Positions 8,965 to 17,558 of a stretch of DNA of 64,000 nucleotides are shown here, one piece after another. Under the pieces are notes generated by a model. It did no database searches. It was not told the origin of the DNA and saw only the letters and a program-made list of their open reading frames with translations. Every line of letters begins with the position of its first letter. Positions within the stretch are counted from its first letter, which is position 1. The stretch spans positions 62,001 through 126,000 of the forward strand of contig NZ_JAQTNN010000003.1 of assembly GCF_028713855.1 (NCBI RefSeq). Reading direction: 5' to 3'. The translations under genes and the position numbers were made by a program. The stretch is from Sulfuricurvum sp. GTDB lineage: Bacteria; Campylobacterota; Campylobacteria; Campylobacterales; Sulfurimonadaceae.

Positions 8965-10260
8965 TTAATGCGTCGTACACACCGAACAGACATCAAAGGT
9001 GCGGAATAGGAGCGACGCTTTCGCGATCGATTCTGCTCCGATCATCGCCTTCTGCGCCACACCGAGATTCGTTTGCGTTCCGTTCCCCAGATTCCACTGC
9101 GTCGGGGTGATAATCGAATACGATACTATTTTCCCCTTTTCTATCGTAGCACGGTGGATCAGTGATCCGCGCGGCGCTTCGATAATCCCGAGCCCTTCCC
9201 CGCTGATGCTCTCAATAGAGGGAGGGGTAATGAATGAAGGCTGAGAAAGATCAAGTGATGTCAAAAGCTGCCGCACGTGTGCACACAAAGATACCATCTC
9301 CTCGACCCGAGCCGTAATCCGTGTCACCGCACTGTCTCCGTATAAACGATGCAGAGCACTCACGCCTGTATGTTCCTGAACCAAAGCACGCGCCAACGGT
9401 CCCGTCTCAAAAAATTCTCCGTTGTAGAGGGCATTTTTGGCATAGGTATTTCCCCCTTCCGCAAAGGTATTGGAAATATCTTCACTCACATTATCCGAAC
9501 TCGCACTGCTGCGTTCTAAATGAACGATAATCTCTTGGGTCTCACCCAGAACCAAGAATCGACCGTGACTTTTGCCCTGTTCCAAAAGTCCAAGCCGCTC
9601 AAAATTGCGTAATACGGTTCCGAAATCCCCTTTGAGACTCAACAATGTGTTTTGGCTCATCGCTTGGTTAAACGCCTCAGGAGTGCATCCCAATACCTCA
9701 TCAGCAATAAACCGCTCCACTTCGGAGAGAATTTTCAGCGCCTGCATCACCTCGATATAGGTCGGATCGCACGTCACCCCTCCCGGGATAGCATACGAGC
9801 TATGGGGCCACTGACCGCTGAAAAGGGCACACAACTGATTTACTTGAGACGATACATACAAAGCTTTAAGCGCTACCTTCGGCTCTTTTTCTAAAAGCTT
9901 GCCACTCTCATGGAGCATTATCAAATAGAGCCATTTGATATGGTTTTGGATCAATTCGCACGAGAGCGTGATTTGACGAATAGCCTTTGCCTTATCGCTG
10001 ATACGTATCTTGACCCCTGCATTCTGGTAGATATTTTCGATCATTTTCACCGTGGCAATCAGATGCGAATGACCGCAGATACCGCAGACACGGGGAGTGA
10101 TCACCAACGCATCGAGGGCATTACGCCCTTCCAAAATCGCTTCCATTCCCCGAAAATGTAAAAAACGGATATTGGCATCTCGGACGATTCCGCTTTTATC
10201 GGTTTTAAAATCGAGTACCGCTTCCCCCTCGATCCGCTCGATCAGTTCATGCGTTATCAT
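8965..10260 (-). CDS. Cytosolic group-2-like [NiFe]-hydrogenase large subunit
   Basis: The 431-aa large subunit has intact ligand motifs, RVCGICGHSH near residue 57 and DVCSVCTTH at the very C-terminus. The protein stops exactly at the His that normally marks the protease cut, so no tail needs removal. H2-sensing HupV/HoxC-type subunits are known to be like this, but so are some catalytic enzymes. It is much shorter than HydB and only distantly similar. It overlaps its small subunit by 14 bases. Neither subunit has an export signal, so it is cytosolic. Role: H2 sensor or H2 uptake; the TetR gene in front favours neither strongly. Confidence 0.9.
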   Translation of the reverse strand: MITHELIERIEGEAVLDFKTDKSGIVRDANIRFLHFRGMEAILEGRNALDALVITPRVCGICGHSHLIATVKMIENIYQNAGVKIRISDKAKAIRQITLSCELIQNHIKWLYLIMLHESGKLLEKEPKVALKALYVSSQVNQLCALFSGQWPHSSYAIPGGVTCDPTYIEVMQALKILSEVERFIADEVLGCTPEAFNQAMSQNTLLSLKGDFGTVLRNFERLGLLEQGKSHGRFLVLGETQEIIVHLERSSASSDNVSEDISNTFAEGGNTYAKNALYNGEFFETGPLARALVQEHTGVSALHRLYGDSAVTRITARVEEMVSLCAHVRQLLTSLDLSQPSFITPPSIESISGEGLGIIEAPRGSLIHRATIEKGKIVSYSIITPTQWNLGNGTQTNLGVAQKAMIGAESIAKASLLFRTFDVCSVCTTH

Positions 10261-11173
10261 CGATCAACCTCTCTTCGAGCCGTTTAATATGGAACGATTT
10301 TGCCGCTCCTGCCAGAGCCAGATAGCTCCGTTTCGGTATCCCCAACGGCATCTCTGAGGGAATTGACATGTACGTTTTCGTCGAGAAAAGATTGCTTTTG
10401 GGGAAAGTAGGTTCGGTGCATCCGACACACGGTGTGCCTGCTCTGGTTTTGGAACTCACCTCATTCCAGAGAATTTTATTGCAGCTGCCATGCGTCATCG
10501 GGCCCTGACACCCTTGAGCATAAAAGAGACACCCCTCTTTGGTTCCGAAATGATCGCTGTCCACTTTCCACTCAAAATACTCATTGCGTAAACATCCGTT
10601 ATGGACAAGATAAGAATAAAGCGCTTTCGGACGGCGATACTCATCCACCGCAATCGTTTTGCCCGAAACGATCATATCGATGACAAAACTGAGCCACTTC
10701 GGATGGGCGGGACAGCCGCTGAGGGTAATCACTTTCTCTCGCATAGAACGTAAGGGACCACTCTCCTGCTCTTTATCAAATAATATTCCGCTGATATGCT
10801 CCGGTGCCCCCTCTTTAAAAATCCCTCCGAAGCTTGCGCAGCTTCCCATCGCAATAATATGTTTGGTTTTGGAAGCAAGCGCAAGTAAAAGGGTCTCCAT
10901 TGGCACCCCCGCACGCTCAAAAGAAGCACTGTATGCCCCCTCGAAAATGAGGATATCCGATTTAGGAATTTTTTTTACCACCTCTTTGAGTGTTTTTTGA
11001 GCGGGGAGGATCGGATGATGGATAAATTCTACTTCATCCAAAAGCGTTCCCAACAAGGGATCATTTAAAAAAGAGTGGGTATTGCCGTTGCAGGTGATTC
11101 CCTGCAGCCAAATGATTTTGAGTTTAGTTGGATTTGAGGGCATTGTAGATGTTATCGCTGATGGAGGATTCAT
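10247..11173 (-). CDS. Cytosolic group-2-like [NiFe]-hydrogenase small subunit
   Basis: The 308-aa small subunit (from 11173) lacks a Tat leader and a C-terminal anchor. Motifs: WLQGITCNGNTHSFLN at residues 22-37, MGSCASFGG, LSGCPAHPKW, HNGCLRNEYF, AQGCQGPMTHGSC and TPCVGCTEP. The proximal C-x-x-C is C-N-G-N, the pattern I recall from cyanobacterial HupS of group 2a. I set the start at 11173 because GGAGAG lies 4-5 bases upstream; an ATG at 11206 has no better site and overlaps TetR more. It overlaps the TetR gene end by 50 bases, so TetR, small and large subunit form one operon. Confidence 0.9.
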   Translation of the reverse strand: MNPPSAITSTMPSNPTKLKIIWLQGITCNGNTHSFLNDPLLGTLLDEVEFIHHPILPAQKTLKEVVKKIPKSDILIFEGAYSASFERAGVPMETLLLALASKTKHIIAMGSCASFGGIFKEGAPEHISGILFDKEQESGPLRSMREKVITLSGCPAHPKWLSFVIDMIVSGKTIAVDEYRRPKALYSYLVHNGCLRNEYFEWKVDSDHFGTKEGCLFYAQGCQGPMTHGSCNKILWNEVSSKTRAGTPCVGCTEPTFPKSNLFSTKTYMSIPSEMPLGIPKRSYLALAGAAKSFHIKRLEERLIDDNA

Positions 11174-11717
11174 AACTCTCCAACGGTTTGGGAAGAATTT
11201 TTTCACCGTTTATAAATACCATCCCGCCCAAGTACCCCATAAAAAGACCGAATGCGCTAAAAAATTCCTGATCTTTGAGTTCGCCTGATCGAACCCCTTC
11301 TTCGAAAAAAATCATCAGTTCCGTCACAAAGGCGGATACACAGATCATCCCTTCACAACAGTTTTGAAATACTTCACGATTCGACAGATAAACTCTCAAA
11401 AAATATTCAATCGTCTCAGGGCGTTCTTGTGCAATTTTAAAATACATATGAACAATTGCTTCTATTTTCTCTTTGGTGTTGAGAGGGCTCTCATTGATTT
11501 TCCGAATCTCTTCCCCCAGTATATTGGCGATATAGAGTATTAAATCCTTCGCCAACATCTCTTTCGAGGTAAAATAATTATAAAGATTTCCGACACTCAT
11601 TCCGATTTTTTCAGCTATAGAGGGCATTGTCGTTTGGTAAAACCCCTCTTTGGAAAATAATTCCAATGCTTTTGTCATGATGGAAACTTTACGTTCTTCT
11701 TTTGTTAATCGTGCCAA
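11124..11717 (-). CDS. TetR/AcrR-family transcriptional regulator
   Basis: The 197-aa protein has a TetR DNA-binding domain in residues 1-55 (helix-turn-helix around MPSIAEKIGMSVGNLYNYF) and a helical ligand-binding C-terminal domain. The start is TTG with AGGA 8 bases upstream. It leads the operon of the cytosolic group-2-like hydrogenase, with a 50-base overlap into the small subunit, so control of that operon or of itself is likely. The C-terminal domain gives no hint of ligand. Confidence 0.92.
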   Translation of the reverse strand: MARLTKEERKVSIMTKALELFSKEGFYQTTMPSIAEKIGMSVGNLYNYFTSKEMLAKDLILYIANILGEEIRKINESPLNTKEKIEAIVHMYFKIAQERPETIEYFLRVYLSNREVFQNCCEGMICVSAFVTELMIFFEEGVRSGELKDQEFFSAFGLFMGYLGGMVFINGEKILPKPLESYESSISDNIYNALKSN

Positions 11718-11748
11718 ATTCTATTCCTGTCTAAGATTCATTAACGTA

Positions 11749-11754
11749 ATTATA
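11749..11754 (-). promoter_or_regulatory. Candidate -10 box and operator for the TetR-hydrogenase operon
   Basis: TATAAT on the minus strand (11754 to 11749), about 30 bases before the TTG start. No -35 is recognisable, which is common in this phylum. The overlapping ATTAACGTAAT (11740-11750 on the plus strand) is a short imperfect palindrome at the likely start point and could be the TetR operator. Confidence 0.4.
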
Positions 11755-11772
11755 GCGAATACACATTCATAA

Positions 11773-12927
11773 CTATATTTCGATATTGAGCTGATTACGC
11801 CCACGCTCTTTAGAAACATATAATGCTTTATCCGCTCGGGATAAAATATTTTCCATCACGCTATCATCAGAATTGGATTGGGTAACTCCGATACTGATGG
11901 TTATCTTAATATCCTCGGTATCAAAACGCAAATCAGCCACTTTTTGACGGATTCGCTCACCTAATTCAACGGCTTGTTTTAAGGCTGTATGGGGGAGAAT
12001 AAGTAAAAATTCTTCTCCCCCGAACCGAGCGACATAATCATTTCGCCGAACGGTATCTCGCATGCACTTGCAAACACTCTGTAATACCTCATCACCCTTT
12101 GCATGTCCGTATCGGTCATTGACACTCTTAAAAAAATCAATATCAATCATTAAGACCGTAAAAGGGATTCCGTCTCGAACCATCTCTCTTATCTCATGGC
12201 AGAGAACTTCTTCAGCTGCACGTCGATTCATTATATTTGTCAATACATCCGTTTTTGACATTTTATTCAGATTTTGAATAAGCCGTTTCAATAGCATAAC
12301 AACATAATTGACATGCATCAATCCTGTCAGGGCAAGTAACAATGCAAGATACCATGTACTTTCCAAACGCCCTGTATCAGGATCATGGATAATCGTCTGA
12401 TGGTTGATAATGGCAAATGCCTGAGCCCCTTTGACAAGTAAAAAAAACAGTATCGGTAAATTGACCAACAGCGTAATCGTCAAACCGAATTCTTTGACAA
12501 TAGAACGATACGAGATAATGACCGTTCGAATCCCCATCCAAAGTACGATAAAAGAGACCGTCATAACGATGATGGATGTTCGCATTGAGAAACTCAAAGT
12601 CCACACAGAAATGATCCCAAAAAATATGATAAGACCCGCATCTTCTTTCCATCGATAGGGTTCAAAGAACAGCGCTTCATTGGCTCGTCGAACCATAATC
12701 ATGACCACAACAATAAGAAACTGTGCAATCCAAATATGCGAGAAGCCTACTCCTACCGCATTCAAAGGCGAGGCCATGAAATATAACCCGCTAAAAAAAG
12801 CAAATCCGCTCAGCCAAATTCCCACGCTGCGTATTTCTGGAATAAGCTTTATCCCGACTAACCATCCTATCCCATAAACGAACTGTTGCAATGCAAGAAA
12901 AAAAACTATCTTATCCATGTCACTCAT
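11773..12927 (-). CDS. Membrane-bound diguanylate cyclase (GGDEF)
   Basis: The 384-aa protein has about seven hydrophobic segments in residues 1-220 (a 7TM-type sensor) and a C-terminal GGDEF domain that makes cyclic di-GMP. The active site is intact as GGEEF within ARFGGEEFLLILP, and the inhibitory I-site RxxD is present as RRND five residues before it. No EAL domain follows. It is between the two hydrogenase operons on the same strand. Its 5' end is 83 bases from the end of the Ech/fusion operon, so it may be read from that operon or from its own promoter. Confidence 0.92.
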   Translation of the reverse strand: MSDMDKIVFFLALQQFVYGIGWLVGIKLIPEIRSVGIWLSGFAFFSGLYFMASPLNAVGVGFSHIWIAQFLIVVVMIMVRRANEALFFEPYRWKEDAGLIIFFGIISVWTLSFSMRTSIIVMTVSFIVLWMGIRTVIISYRSIVKEFGLTITLLVNLPILFFLLVKGAQAFAIINHQTIIHDPDTGRLESTWYLALLLALTGLMHVNYVVMLLKRLIQNLNKMSKTDVLTNIMNRRAAEEVLCHEIREMVRDGIPFTVLMIDIDFFKSVNDRYGHAKGDEVLQSVCKCMRDTVRRNDYVARFGGEEFLLILPHTALKQAVELGERIRQKVADLRFDTEDIKITISIGVTQSNSDDSVMENILSRADKALYVSKERGRNQLNIEI

Positions 12928-13010
12928 TTCCTCGATCTCCCAGAGATCATAAAATGCCGATATCTCTTACTATGACAGATAGTTCTTTAAAACTGAATTA
13001 TAATTCACTT

Positions 13011-14705
13011 TTAAAAGGTGTTCGAACTTATAAGTTTATATTCAGACAACTCTCTTCCCGTTGCATCGATCACGTGTACCGCACAAGCCAGACAAGGATC
13101 AAACGAATGAACCGTCCGTAATACCTCCAACGGTTGTTCCGGATTCGATAAAGTAATGCCGATCAACGACTCTTCATAGGCTCCGCGATGATTAGCGGAA
13201 TCTTTAGGCGAAGCGTTCCATGTCGTCGGAACCACTGCCTGATAATTAGCAATTTTTGCATCTTCTATCCGAATAAAATGCCCAAGAACACCGCGCGGTA
13301 CTTCGAAAATTCCCGCCCCTTTCGCTTCATGAGGCATCTCTTCGAAACTGTATTTCGTCCATGTCGTCTCATCAAAATATTTGACGTTTTCGATCAAATC
13401 ACTCATCATATCAAAAAGATAATCGCAGCAGATCTGCGCCTCTACCGCACGCGCTGCATTGCGCCCGATTGTCGTGGAAAAATCAATCAGTTCCAGAGAG
13501 GAACGTTCCATAAACCGTTCCATATAGGGACGGATCACCGGAGAGTTTTTACTATATCCGATGATCATACGAGCCAATGGCCCTACTTCCATCACTTCGC
13601 CATCGTATCGAGGTGCTTTGACCCAGCTGTATTTCCCTTCACTTTTGAGGGTTCCATCCTCGTTAAGATCGGTATAGAACGGTGTAGTTTCTCCCTCATA
13701 GGGAGAGAGCGGTTCATTATTTTCATACCATGAACGTGACGCCTCTTCGGTAATCTTAGCCGCATCAAACGGTGCAATATTCCCAAAATCATGCCCTTTA
13801 ATCACTCCGGATTCAAATAGAACCGACTGTTTGCCAAAACGGTATCCGCCGCATCCCATGAAATTTCCGCTCGCTCTCCCCTCACCTGATGTGATTGTCT
13901 CACGATAAGCATCCACAATCATCATCATATCAGGGACGTAGGCACGCTCAATAAACCCTCTCACATCTTTGATAATAAAGAGGAAATCATTTAATCTCTG
14001 AGGGTTGAGGATTTCGGCAACACTCGTTACTCCACCCACGACAAGATTTTGGGGATGAGGAGTTTTACCCGCGAAAATCGCGATCGCTTTGGAGATATCT
14101 CTCTGAATATTGAGTGCTTCGAGGTAATGATTCATATGGATAAGATTTTGTTCCGGAGAGAGTTTATACATCTCATGTCCCCAATAGCCGTTTGCAAAAA
14201 GCCCCAAACGCCCGGCTTTGACATAGCTGCTCAGTTTTTCTTTCACACTCTCCAAATGGGCAACGGAATTTCGATAGGGGTTTGCACTCCACTTTTGTGC
14301 TTCAAGCGACGCTTTGAGACAATCCGCGTTTAAAGCTCCCGTGATATCGACATAATCAAGTGAGTGGAGATGGTAATAATGGACGATATGATCTTGGACG
14401 AACAGCGATAGCGTAACGAGATTGCGAATAATCTCAGCATTATGGGGAATCGTGATGCCGTACGCTTCTTCAACCGCACTGATGGAAGCACGGTAATGGA
14501 CATTCGTACATACTCCGCAGATTCGCTGTGCAATCAGACCGGCATCTCTGGGGTCACGCCCCTGCAAAATCGTCTCAATCCCCCGAAACAGCTGTCCGGA
14601 TGCCCACGCTTCACGTATGACGTTATTTTCATCAATCTCAACTTCGATCCGCAGATGCCCTTCGATCCGCGTAATGGGATCGATAACGATTTTTCGGTTA
14701 CTCAT
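13011..14705 (-). CDS. Group-1-like [NiFe]-hydrogenase large subunit, cytosolic partner of the fusion protein
   Basis: The 564-aa large subunit resembles HydB (it opens IVIDPITRIEGHLRIE) and keeps both ligand motifs, RICGVCTNVHY near residue 61 and DPCLACAVH near the end, with a removable tail after the His. It therefore needs a maturation protease, unlike the group-2-like and group 4 large subunits. Its start overlaps the fusion-protein stop by 8 bases, which pairs the two. With no Tat signal on the partner it should stay in the cytosol. Likely reaction: H2 oxidation or evolution coupled through the partner's Fe-S and FAD to NAD(P). Confidence 0.95.
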   Translation of the reverse strand: MSNRKIVIDPITRIEGHLRIEVEIDENNVIREAWASGQLFRGIETILQGRDPRDAGLIAQRICGVCTNVHYRASISAVEEAYGITIPHNAEIIRNLVTLSLFVQDHIVHYYHLHSLDYVDITGALNADCLKASLEAQKWSANPYRNSVAHLESVKEKLSSYVKAGRLGLFANGYWGHEMYKLSPEQNLIHMNHYLEALNIQRDISKAIAIFAGKTPHPQNLVVGGVTSVAEILNPQRLNDFLFIIKDVRGFIERAYVPDMMMIVDAYRETITSGEGRASGNFMGCGGYRFGKQSVLFESGVIKGHDFGNIAPFDAAKITEEASRSWYENNEPLSPYEGETTPFYTDLNEDGTLKSEGKYSWVKAPRYDGEVMEVGPLARMIIGYSKNSPVIRPYMERFMERSSLELIDFSTTIGRNAARAVEAQICCDYLFDMMSDLIENVKYFDETTWTKYSFEEMPHEAKGAGIFEVPRGVLGHFIRIEDAKIANYQAVVPTTWNASPKDSANHRGAYEESLIGITLSNPEQPLEVLRTVHSFDPCLACAVHVIDATGRELSEYKLISSNTF

Positions 14706-17127
14706 GCGGTTTCTCCTCTAATTTACGGTTATTGGCGTATTGGTCAAACGCGATTTTCCCCTGACCGCAGGCGAAACATCCATGCCCTACCTGCACCGGC
14801 CAGCTCGTCCCTTCGTTAAATTTCACGAGAGAGCAGTTGAGATCGGCATAGGGGCCTTTGCATCCCATCTGGAATAGACACCACCCCTTTTTAGCCCCTT
14901 CGTCGCCCCATTCGAGGACAAACTCATCCAGATCGTAATGACCTCTGCGTTCGCAGTTGTCATGCACCCTAAATCCGTACGCCCATTCGGGACGATTTTT
15001 AGCGTCCAGTTTGGGAAATTCATCGAACATGATGTAATGCAACAGCGTTCCGACAATGTTAATCGGATTGACCGGACATCCGGGAAGGTTGATGATATCA
15101 GAGCGTCCAAGCGCTTCGCTCACCCCGACCGCACCCGTTGGATTGGGTGCTGCCGCAACCACTCCGCCATCAAAAGCGCATGATCCTACCGCCATGACCG
15201 CCGCCGCATTGGCGGCAACCCGTTTAAGCAGATCAACTCCCGTTTCCCCTTTTGGGCCGATGCGCAAGAACTTTCCATCCAGCCCCATCGGTACTGCCCC
15301 CTCAACGATGAGTACGTATTTCCCCGCATCATTTTGGACGATGTCCCTCAGAACTTGTTCGGATTGCTCACCCGATGCCGCCATCAGCAGTTCATGGTAA
15401 TCGAGGGATATGTATTTGAGGATAAGATCATCGATTTTAGGATGGGCTGTTTTGATAAACCCTTCCGAATTTCCGCTGCAATCGGCGAGTTCCAGCCAAA
15501 TGATCGGGATTTTATTCAGCTGTGTTACCCCCTCTTTGACCACCTCTTCGTAACTGGGATGCAAATGCATTGAGGCAGTGATCATCGAAACCCAGCGGTT
15601 GTATTCGTGACTCATTTCAAACGATGCAATCGCCTCTTCGAGATTGTCACTGCTGAGCTGATTTTTCGGGTGGATACGATTGTATTTTTCAATCCGTTCT
15701 CGAACAACCGCGAGTTCAGCCTCTTTAGCCGCTGCTTCGCGCTCTTGTTTTAACCGTGCCGCCTCTTCGGGATCGATAGGGGTCGCCTCCAAAATCGCAC
15801 ATACATCCTGTTTGCACCGTCCGCAGGTACGTCCTGCTTTTGTGTATGCTTTGAGTTCAGCGAACGATGTCACGGCGTTTTCTCGGATCAGAGTAATCAG
15901 TTCCTGCTCATGTACCCCTTCACAGCTGCAAACCAGCCGCCCGTTTTCAGACATCAGACGGTTGGAATAAAAATAAGCCGCATCGATCGGCTCATCCAGT
16001 TCCATCAAACGCTTCAGTCTCAAAAGATCGATATTGGTATTGATTCCGATAAAGCGTTTAAGGCGGTCGTGATTAACGATGTATTGATCGATTCGATTTT
16101 CATGCGAGATAAGAATGGTTTCGTTATCCGGATCTTTCGGATTAAATGTGGGTGAAGTGACATCCGCAAATAAAAATGATCCCACTTTAAGCCCGTCGAT
16201 CGATACCGCTTCATGAAATTCCAAAGCTTCACGGCTCAGCAGATTGGCAATCGCGACATCGGCTTGCAACGTGCATTCTTTGACCCGTCCTGCGATAAAT
16301 CCACCCTCACGAAGCTGTGCCGCTTCGCCGACACAAAATATGTCGGGATCAGAGGTGCGCATCGTTTCATCGACCAAAATCCCTTTGTCACACGCCAACG
16401 ATTCACGTACAAAGGCGATATTCGGATCGATACCGACACCGAAGATGAGGAAAGGATCGTCTATTTCCGTCCCTTTACGGGTCAAAATGCGTGTTAGTTT
16501 CGATCCGACGATCTCGCGATCGACAATCGCATCGTTAAAATCAATCCGAATACGCGGATCGGCTTCAAAAATCCCCCGTATCAGTGCAACGGCCGCAGAA
16601 TTCAACTCACGAGAATAGAGATAATCGCTTCGCACGATCAGCGTAATGCTTTTCGCCTCCGTGTTATGCATCAATGTGTCGAGCAATTCCAAAGCGATCG
16701 GCCCCGCACCGATGATGACAACATTTTTTCCGACAATCCCGCGTGCGATCTCTTCGCAATCACGCACACTTCGAAAGGTTGCCGCATTATCAATCCCGGT
16801 AATATCAAAAAGAGATTTCGGGATAGAACCCGTTGCAATAATGAGCTTATCGTAGGAGAAAACGGCATGTTCACTAAACACACGTTTGCTCTTGGGATCG
16901 ATAGAAACAATTTTTTGATTCAGTTCCAACCGTACATTCGGATGAAGTTCCAGGGCAATACCCTCAGCACATTTGGAATGATCGACCAAAGAGCAAAGAT
17001 GAATCCGATCATACGGAGGATGCGCTTCATCAGAGACGATGAGGATATCCGATTCCGGCATTTGTTCCATAATGGAATTTGCGATATAAACGGCAGAAAT
17101 TCCGCCTCCTACAATGACGATTCTCAT
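14698..17127 (-). CDS. Fusion: NirB-like FAD/NAD(P) oxidoreductase + BFD [2Fe-2S] + [NiFe]-hydrogenase small subunit
   Basis: An 809-aa three-part protein. Residues 1-395 form a NirB-like pyridine-nucleotide-disulfide oxidoreductase head: FAD site IVIVGGGISAVYIA, NAD(P) site VVIIGAGPIALELL at 136-149, and SDPDIFCVGEAA at 259-270. Residues 396-450 are a BFD-type [2Fe-2S] domain (Cys400, 402, 435, 438). A charged, probably helical linker spans 452-482. Residues 540-809 are a full hydrogenase small subunit (DCSGNSE, VGSCAFDGG, LPGCPVNP, HDNCERR, MGCKGP, LNCSLV, GCFACG) with no C-terminal anchor. Residues 506-539 align without gaps to the HydA Tat leader but lack RR. It overlaps EchF by ATGA and the large subunit by 8 bases. 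The prediction is a cytosolic H2:NAD(P) enzyme; nucleotide choice is unclear. Confidence 0.93.
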   Translation of the reverse strand: MRIVIVGGGISAVYIANSIMEQMPESDILIVSDEAHPPYDRIHLCSLVDHSKCAEGIALELHPNVRLELNQKIVSIDPKSKRVFSEHAVFSYDKLIIATGSIPKSLFDITGIDNAATFRSVRDCEEIARGIVGKNVVIIGAGPIALELLDTLMHNTEAKSITLIVRSDYLYSRELNSAAVALIRGIFEADPRIRIDFNDAIVDREIVGSKLTRILTRKGTEIDDPFLIFGVGIDPNIAFVRESLACDKGILVDETMRTSDPDIFCVGEAAQLREGGFIAGRVKECTLQADVAIANLLSREALEFHEAVSIDGLKVGSFLFADVTSPTFNPKDPDNETILISHENRIDQYIVNHDRLKRFIGINTNIDLLRLKRLMELDEPIDAAYFYSNRLMSENGRLVCSCEGVHEQELITLIRENAVTSFAELKAYTKAGRTCGRCKQDVCAILEATPIDPEEAARLKQEREAAAKEAELAVVRERIEKYNRIHPKNQLSSDNLEEAIASFEMSHEYNRWVSMITASMHLHPSYEEVVKEGVTQLNKIPIIWLELADCSGNSEGFIKTAHPKIDDLILKYISLDYHELLMAASGEQSEQVLRDIVQNDAGKYVLIVEGAVPMGLDGKFLRIGPKGETGVDLLKRVAANAAAVMAVGSCAFDGGVVAAAPNPTGAVGVSEALGRSDIINLPGCPVNPINIVGTLLHYIMFDEFPKLDAKNRPEWAYGFRVHDNCERRGHYDLDEFVLEWGDEGAKKGWCLFQMGCKGPYADLNCSLVKFNEGTSWPVQVGHGCFACGQGKIAFDQYANNRKLEEKPHE

Positions 17128-17549
17128 ACCGATTCCTCACTCTTGTTTTTGATTTTTGCCGCTTTAAAATCTTCACGGCTTTGTTTGCATGCTGCTTCCC
17201 AGACAAACCATCCCTCGTTTGCCCCGTCTTCTTTCAGCGCTGATTGCTGTTTCGTTTCGCTTTGCCATAGCGCCTCTTGCGGTTTTGGGCAGGCACGTAC
17301 ACATTCGCCGCAGTAGATACAAAGCCACGGGTTGTAGCGGTACTCTTTCTCCCCCTCTAGCGGCTGATAGAACAAAATTGCCCCCGGAGGACACACTTTC
17401 TCGCATTTATCGCAGAAAATGCACGCTTCTTTGTCATATTCGATCAATCCCCTGTACCCTTTCGGAAGGACAAGTTCGGTTGCAGGATAGTTTACCGTAT
17501 GTACGGGTTTAAAAAGATTTTTAAAAGCCTCAAACATAGAACGAATCAT
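17124..17549 (-). CDS. Group 4 hydrogenase ferredoxin-like subunit (EchF/NuoI type)
   Basis: The 141-aa protein carries two [4Fe-4S] motifs, CIFCDKCEKVCPPG and CIYCGECVRACP, spaced as in NuoI/EchF/HycF. It is the electron wire between the EchC/EchE catalytic pair and a soluble donor or acceptor such as ferredoxin. The C-terminal third is charged and not family-specific. Its start has AGGA 8 bases upstream. It ends in an ATGA overlap with the fusion protein, so the electron-exit subunit of one hydrogenase is translationally coupled to the flavin head of another. Confidence 0.9.
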   Translation of the reverse strand: MIRSMFEAFKNLFKPVHTVNYPATELVLPKGYRGLIEYDKEACIFCDKCEKVCPPGAILFYQPLEGEKEYRYNPWLCIYCGECVRACPKPQEALWQSETKQQSALKEDGANEGWFVWEAACKQSREDFKAAKIKNKSEESV

Positions 17550-17558
17550 AATTTTATC

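Noticed and set aside
8334-8996. A longer start (to 8996) for the pentapeptide-repeat protein
   Set aside because: It would overlap the end of the hydrogenase large subunit and adds a basic segment unlike the repeats; ATG 8930 suffices.
17124-17127. A frameshift between EchF and the fusion protein that would make one longer polypeptide
   Set aside because: The ATGA junction is an ordinary stop-start overlap; the fusion protein opens with a complete FAD-binding motif right after its Met.
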